Below, piece after piece: positions 15,501 through 24,000 of a stretch of DNA of 64,000 nucleotides (its first letter is position 1; the number at the start of each line of letters is the position of its first letter). The position numbers and the translations under genes are program-made. The DNA is taken from assembly GCA_947846985.1 (NCBI GenBank), contig CANTUZ010000001.1, forward strand, positions 73,229,021 to 73,293,020, in the 5' to 3' direction. The notes under the pieces were generated by a model that saw nothing but the letters and a program-made list of their open reading frames with translations, searched no databases and was not told where the DNA came from. The stretch comes from Fratercula arctica (taxonomy: Eukaryota > Chordata > Aves > Charadriiformes > Alcidae).

Positions 15501-17994
15501 TCTAGTGTCAGGTGGCACTTCCGCTACTCCTGTGCTGAAAACTTTGTGAAGCACCTTCAGCTGTGCCAGTCGGGGAGCCAACTTATCTATTACTATTGAA
15601 AGTGTGACTGTTTTATCTGGAAAAAAAACCCAAAGTTATATGAAGGTAATATCCAACAGAAAATCAAATTTTATCAATGTTATTAATGAGATTTTAAAAT
15701 GCAGCATAGCATCTTTCAGAGTTTCAAAACATGTCTGCAGAACGTTCTGCATGTTTCCCCCTCCTACAAGTTTCCTTGTGTGCCCCCCTCTTGTAAAATT
15801 TCCCTTGCACTGTACCTTTGTTGATTATGCATTTTTCAATTTCAGTGAGTTCTTCTTTAAAGCTAATGAAATATTTATACAAGGCCCACATAAACGCTTG
15901 ATAGGTTCTGAACGGGGCTTCGTTAGTTTTCTTTGGAGTGGAAACTGTTCCATGTATTATGTTTTCTGGACTGTGTCCCATCACTTCATCAATAAACTTC
16001 TGCAGTCTAAACACAACTTGACCATATGCTGCTATCTGCTCCAATACAGATCTCAAGCAATTCTAGAAAACAAAAAAAAACCACAAACTTTTTAGACTCA
16101 TCTAATAAAAATTTTTATTTAATAAAGCCTAAAAATTAAATTACAAGATATTTCTATGAATTAAAATATAATAAAATTCTGCCATCTCTGTCACTTCATC
16201 ACATTCTCACATATGGGAACAGCCCATTCAGTTTTATTAAGTCAGACATGTTTTGACTAAGTTAAGAACAACTGTGGAAATGTGGAAATTCAGAAACAAC
16301 TTACATGGGTTAAATGAGTTACAATAATATCATTCCTCACAGCCACTTTTCCATCATTCAGCTGAAATATAAAAAGCTTTTTCACTCCTGAAAGTAGCCT
16401 TGAAAAGAAACAAAAAGAGAAGTATTTTTTCACCCTTAACAGACTCATAATTATATAGTTAATAAGACAATTAGGTCTCCCTTGCCTAAAAGTTTCTTTT
16501 CTTCAAATAAAAGGGGACCACAGACCAACTATGATGCTAATGGTACTGTAAGTTGTTGCCAGAACAAGAACAATAAAACACTGGCATCACATAAACATCT
16601 CCTAAAGTTCCTTTCCAGTTGAGATAATTTCCAGCTATAGGATGATTCAAACATACTTTCTAAATTTGGACACTATTAAAAATCCACAGGGGCAGGATAT
16701 GAACAAGCTGGTTCTTCTTAACAGTTAGACTCGAAGAATCAATGCATACAAGTAGTAAGCTACTTCTTTGAGAATCTGAACGGTTAACACACATAAGCAG
16801 CATCCTCACTGTCAGCAATGGTGCAAGCTAAAAGTTCAGTAATGATTCTTACGTCAGACACAACTTCAAAGATAAATCCCTCTTTGCCTTGAGAGAAATA
16901 CTAAAAGATAAAATGCAAGCTTTTTAATGTTGCTCTTACCAAAGAGTTTCCCGTATAACCTGAGTTTCAGTGACTAGCGTTCTCTCTTCTGGCACATATA
17001 AAGGATCGCTGGTGTACAAGTGATGGTCCCTTAGAAAAAAGGAAATTAAAACAATTTAATGGCTGAAATAACAGCTGAATCACCTGAAAGTAAGAATCAG
17101 CAGTTATCTTAAAGCTCTGTTTTGTTCTAATTATATCTTAGTAGGTTCAATGTTCATGGATACATTTTAAGTATATAAACAAAAGCAGAATTTGTTTTCA
17201 TATTGTTAAGCAAAACACCATGGAAAGCATATGTAGTTGGAAGATCAAGTACCATCTAGTCATACATTGCAAGACAAGCAATTAAGTAGCAAATACCTGA
17301 AGGACTGAATCTAGGTTGTTCTGGGTTTGGGTTTGGTTGGTTGTGGTTTTTTTTTAATTTTTGATCCTTGATTATTTTATTATTTCACATTCAATGCTGC
17401 GAAAAATTACAGAGTTCATTTCTGTTAAAAATACTAAGCGAAAAAGTAAAATATCAATTTCCCTAACCCATGTAAGAAAATACACACCTAAATACACGCC
17501 TAAAAGTTTACTTAAGAAATGGAAACTTTCACAGCCACCTAAGAACTTTCCCTTATGATCTGGTGTTATGCAATTCTTTGTAAGCCTTCCACAGCATTTT
17601 TCATATTTGAATGAAGTATAAAACAATTATTTGCATATTTAGTATTTTGACTCATTAATATCATCAGGGGCAAAATTTATGTAATCATATTCAAAATTCA
17701 AAAATCCAAATAAAGAAATACCAGTTATACGTCATAAATATATAACACACATCTGCTAACAACATTGCAACAGAAACAGCATTGCTTTATTTATGTTACC
17801 AATTAGCTAATATTCACTGCACATTTTAGTTCATAACTGGCTAGATAACCAACTGACACCAAAATAAATTTAACTCCTTGATTAAGAAATTCATTAAATT
17901 AAGGAACCAAAGACAAATCTGGTCTGTATTACTGCAGTAATGATCTGTATTACTGCAGTACCGATACATCAGAATTTGGGACAGAGGAAAGAAT

Positions 17995-18033
<39 letters not shown>

Positions 18034-21000
18034 AAACTCTTCTTTCTCATTTTCTTTCCAAAACCTCAGTGGATCACAATGATATACTGCTTTATGTTCC
18101 TTCCCCATACAAAAATCTGTGTTTAAGACTAACTTTGTAAGGGAGGCACCAAAAACAAACAAAAAGTTAAGCTTTAGAGAACTCCTCATTTCCAGCACCA
18201 CTTACAACCCACCTGTATTAGTTCCTCAGAGACATTTATATGGGTCAGCCCAAACCAAATGCAACAATGAAATTTGCTTCTTTGAAAAAGGAAAACGGTC
18301 TCTCTGATGTGACAAACGTAATAAAAACTAAATAAAAAGAAAATAATCTATTAATTGAAAAAACAGCTTGTTTGTTCATCTTATTAATTTGTACCTTTTT
18401 AATTCTAACTAAATCACTAATAACTATACTATCTTTATGCTTCCACAGTAAAGATGCTTAATAGAGTCACCATTTTTCATTACATGCCAGTAAGAAATAT
18501 GTAAGCAATACTGTTTTCTTACCAGACTGCAGCTAGGTTGGAATGCAAGTGCAAACTATGTGAAAAGCGAGGAGCTCTTCCTGTCCAGTACTGAGGAACT
18601 ACGTGCTGCTCCAGCCAGCTGCGGGCATCAGGCTCACCAACTGTGAAAACACGTGATAGCTGGTGAGGTATTTTTATTTATTCAGGAAATGCTTATAAAA
18701 CATGGGGAAAAGTTATTAATAAGCCTATCCACTCAGTTGCAGAATCACAGATCTTTTCAAGTAAGTTACAATTGGCAACTATTTACACTTTAGTGTTCTA
18801 ACATATGTGCTGTCATGCACAAATCCATTTACATAGAAATGCCTCATCTCCTAAAAGCTGAAAAAATCTTAAACTGTAAACTTGGAGATTTATGTAGTTT
18901 CCAATTCTTCCTCGGAAAACATGCTTCTGTCCCAGGTAATTCTCAAATAATATATACAAAACCAAGCTGACTTAAAAAATAAACTGCCAAATATCACCAA
19001 CTTTATCACTATGTTCCTTTTTACTATGCATTTAGTACAACCTAAAAAGGGGCTTTTTTCCTAAATGTGAAAGCTTTACCTAACCCCAGTTAGCTAGCTA
19101 CTGCTTATACAACCTGTGAATATTATCCAGTCTTCCTACACAAGGTACACCCAGTATCCTACAAAAATATACAGCTAGAGTTAATATTCCCTGAAGCTAT
19201 TCAAGAGTAAGCCACTAGTGTTTTAATTGCATAAAACTATTTTTTTTTTCCAAAATGCTTCATACTCAGAACTGAGTCAAATGTCTCTGTCATCAATCAA
19301 ATTTTGTTTCAGCATTCTGACACTTAATAATAAAAAATTACATTATATCCATACAACTACATTCTACATTTACTGTATAAGTTTTCATATCTACATTGGA
19401 ATATCCATGTCTGTTTCTACAGAAATAAACAGAAGTCATCTCCATTAGCATCAATAGAAATCAGATCAAACCTTTCATATTGCTTCTTCACTGTTAAAAC
19501 AAGCAGTAGTGAACAATAAGGTGCACCTTAAAACTGCAAGTCTAGAAAATAACACCTCACTAAAGAATAATAAATTAAGCCACATTAACTTGCTAAATTT
19601 GAGTATGTATGACCATACCAGAAGAATTATAGCATATTCTAACCTTTCCAGGAAACATTAGGTACTGTTTTCTTATTTGGATCTTGGTCTTCTAAAGGTG
19701 TCCTGTCCACTTGAATACCCGAGTCCTCCCTGCTTAAAGGCTGAGTATCTTCCTCCTCTTCACTTTCTCCAGACCAATCCTATTAAGTGCAACAAAACCC
19801 AGTACATTTCAGTACGGCATAACAAACAGATCTATATTCACTTCCTATTGACCTGAGAAACCGAACATAAACTCTTATATTCTTTCTGCCACTGTAGAGT
19901 AAATTTAGGACACTAAAACTAACATAACTGTTTGCCAGAGACTGGTTTAAGTTATATATAACATTAATATCCAGACAAATGAGAGAACTGGACAAGATCA
20001 CCGAACTACCAAAAAGTTATGATTAGGAGCAGTCAGGGGTCAGCAGAAAGATCCAGTTTAATTGCAGGATTAAGTCAAAACATGGTGAAGAACAAGAGCA
20101 TTTGTATTACTGTTACTCTGCTTGGGTCTGTGTGTATTTCATGGTATTAAGTAAGAAGCAACGTACCAGGTAATCCTATGAGAATCATACAGAGCATACA
20201 AATCAGGTCTCCAACATACTTCAAACCAGTTTATACAGTCAGGGTTTTTTTTGCCTTAAGAAATTACTTACTGGTGTATCTACTCCTGGTCCAAAGTAAA
20301 TTTCTTCTCCTTCCATCAAATACTTTCCCCAATCAAACTCTTCTTCCTTTTCTAAGAGAAGTATAAACATAAAAATAGTAAGTATCATGTAACTCTGACT
20401 TCCTTTTCCTCTAAAAAGATTTTCAAAGCTAAAATTACTTTGTTACTCTAAATCTAAAACAAAAGGCATTCCCTTACACCTAAGGTTACACCACTGTTCC
20501 TTTAACAAGGTTATACACTTTCAGACATGTAAATTGTGACGTACCAACCATGTATATTCCTCATTTATTAATTCTCAATTTTGTTGCTTATACACTCAAA
20601 ATATGCAACCTAGTGTGCCATAAGCACATTTATCTGTACTACGTTACACTACCCTATGCTTCAATCTTGAAAAAACATGCAAGAATGCAACATATCATTT
20701 ATTGTGGCTAGTCCCATTTAGCTCAGTGGAAACATTCTAAATGTATAATTTATATATGCACAAGGATCCTGGACTGTAAACAACATAAAGCAAGAACTGC
20801 CTTACTCTCTGAAAAAAGACACCACATACCCATGATGTGACGTGTAATACTTCAAAAATAACAATCACACTTACAATATATTATATCTTAAACATGAAGC
20901 TTACTCAACTGTAATTAGTGTTGTTTGAGATAACTTCTTCATATTCACATTCCTGGAATGGGCTGAAAGTGCATTCAAAACACCGCCGAGGGAATGTGCA

Positions 21001-24000
21001 GAGATCATTCAAAAAGGAATCTTAAGATGCAAGATTTTCTTTAGGTTAGTCTGAAATATTCTTCTTTCAGTCTATGATACAACACTGTAAACAAATGGGG
21101 GATGGTATCCACTCAAACTTAAGCACAAGCCTCATTTTTAGGCACTGAGTGAAATAGTTCTACTTTAGAAAGCAGGCAGCTGCGATCTCCCTCTGGAAAC
21201 CTTTCCTTAACTACATAGGGAACACAGGAATTTACGTCACCAAAGCTGTTTGAACACAGCTCCTACTGAGGTGCAAGGCAGAGACTGAGGACAGAAACCC
21301 GCTGTCTGTCTTTGAGCATGTAAGCACAGCTGAACAGGTGGACAATGCTAGTAAGTGACAGCGGTACAAGACAAAAAGAGTTCCCAAGGTACTTTGGTGG
21401 CTGGAAAACTTAATTAGGCAATGTAACATAAATGGGGGTAGGAAAGATTTGCAGGCTATTTTAAATGTATAAGTCATAAAAAGAACATCAATAAAGTGCC
21501 TTGAAGTGAAGGAGATAATAAAATGGAAAGAAAAAAAAGTCCTTCTTATCAGATTGCATTAATGGATTGCATCTTTTATTAGCAACATAAACATCTTGTA
21601 AACTTACCCACTTCTTTGTCTCTTGGTTTTTCCACATAGGTGGTGTTGGATGGAGAATCAGACAAACACAACAGAAGAGACAGTATGGAATAGTGTGTAT
21701 CTGTCTTTAAAACACATTTTCAAAAAAAGCAAGTCAGTGAGTAGTCTAAAAGGTTCTGGTTAGGAACAAACTCAGTCTATTATCTGCAGGGATGCTCCAC
21801 ATTAGTTCCCACTGCCCAGTCCTGAACTACAAAAAGAATATCAGCAACGTGATACTGAATACTCTTTCTGTTTTGCCTCCTAATTAGCCAATCAATATAC
21901 AAATACTTCAAAAGTAGCCACAGCATACAATGCCTCTTACTGAGCTGATAATCTAAAAATATGAAAAAGAGATAAAAGGAACTCTGAATTACTGTGAAAG
22001 TAAGAAGTCACCAGAGGACAAGGGATAATGGACAGCTAGATTAACATGGATGAGGCAGAAGGACACAGGTAATGGGCCTGCAGGAAACCAAGTCTTAGTT
22101 CTCTTATTCATATGGCTGATTAATTCAAACAGAGGCCAAAATGAAGTTAACACTTTGGCAAAATCTCTATATTTTAAGATCATGTTCACATTATCTTCTC
22201 TCATCTGAAAATCTACACAAAGCATTAAGGATGCATCTTTAACTCCAATATTGCACTAATGCAGTTGTAAAACAGAGGTCTTCAATCAGGTAAGAATTCT
22301 GTGCCAACACTGGTACGCTGCACAGATTGGTGTTATGGTCTATTTCATATTTAGACATATGGAGATTCTGCTATCAACATCCTATATACTTTGACACATA
22401 CATACACACACACTTAAAGTGCTTTGGGAATAAGATCCACTTCTATTTTAAAAAAAATTAAATCTCAAATTTCTGATAAAGCAGCATCATACTCATCTAG
22501 CATATATGGAACATAACATGTTCCTACTGAACATGACTGACTATACAAGAGTTTGTCAAAGAACACAAGTAGGTTGTTGATAAAATCACACATGTGAGCT
22601 GGTGTTTCACTTACCAGTCATAAAACTGGGAAGACTGAGTATTTATCAGTTATGTGCCACTGATAAAAACTAAATGCAGTTTAACTTCCCAAATACCAGA
22701 TATTATCTATCTCCAGCTATACCCCAGTTGCATTTTCAAAAGAAAAAAAGGCTTTCGATTCTTACAATACTTACAACATGCAAGTATTAAGTACTTGCTT
22801 GAGCTTGTTTTAGTTTGTTTGGTTTTAATTTTAGTTGAGTCTCAAAACAAGCACAACTTTTCAAAAACTACAGTACAGTATAATAACTGTAGATATGTGT
22901 AAGCTATTTAGGGTTGCAGATCTTTCCCCACAAGTTAAAGGAAACCTTAAGCCTTTAAGTGCAAAGAAAGGTAAATGTCAGTTCAGTGACAAGTAAAATT
23001 GGACTACAACCCAAAACACATAGCCCTATTAAAAAATATCATTATACAATGCACCCCTCTTAAATCACAAGCTTAAATATTCCAATAGCAGGAACTTTCA
23101 GTTTTCAAATATCAAATTCATTATTAAACCACCACACTGCAAAGTGTCTTAAGTGAGGCTACTTTTGCCATATCCATCCAGTCCATACCCTAAACTGATT
23201 TGATACAAAGTGTATCACAGCGAAACACAGTTTCAATAAGAAAGCTACAGGGCAAGAGCACTGGATTTAGAAATACTAAAATCGAAACTCCCAGATGCAT
23301 TACTCAATGTGAAAAAATGGAGCAAAGAGTAAGAACTCCTTAGACATTATTTTAGAACAGATGGGAACCTAGATACATTTAGATTCTAGCTACAACATTT
23401 GTACAATGTTGACCATAAAACACCTGCTCTACAATAAGAAGATGTCCTTAAAGTCACAGAACTCCACATGCTGAAACCCTGACAGGACAATAAACACGTT
23501 TCTAAAAATAAATGGAGAAACTGAAGAATACAACCCTGGAAATCCATGACCTGAACAGCAACTGCAAGCCCACTGCTAAGTCATCTGAAATTTCCAACAC
23601 AACATTAGAACTGAAGCCCCCACCATTAGTACAAATATAAGGGTGCTCGGGAAGAACAAGGAAATTGCAACATACATACCTTTGTTTCTTCAATGCTTGG
23701 GAGTGGTGAGTTCAGAAATTTTTCTGTTAGTCTTTTCCAGCTTGCAGCTTTTCCAAGGTCAGAATGAACTATCAACTTTTCATGTATTCTAATAACAAAA
23801 ACAGTATCAAAAATGCTTCAAAAAAGTTAACTACTCCATTATTAATCCATAATCATAAAACTTACCCTTCTATCGTCCTCTCTACTTTGTGACTGTTCAC
23901 ATCAAGAAAACGGTGAAATCTATGTAAGAAATCTGTATTAGAATATGTTTTAAAAGGAAGTTTAAGCAAGGAAGAAAATAAAGCTGATTTACGTATATGA

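Noticed and set aside
17923..17960. Direct repeat tctgtattactgcagta in TUBGCP5 intron 7
   Set aside because: Two copies only, short, and no element between them; ordinary local duplication.
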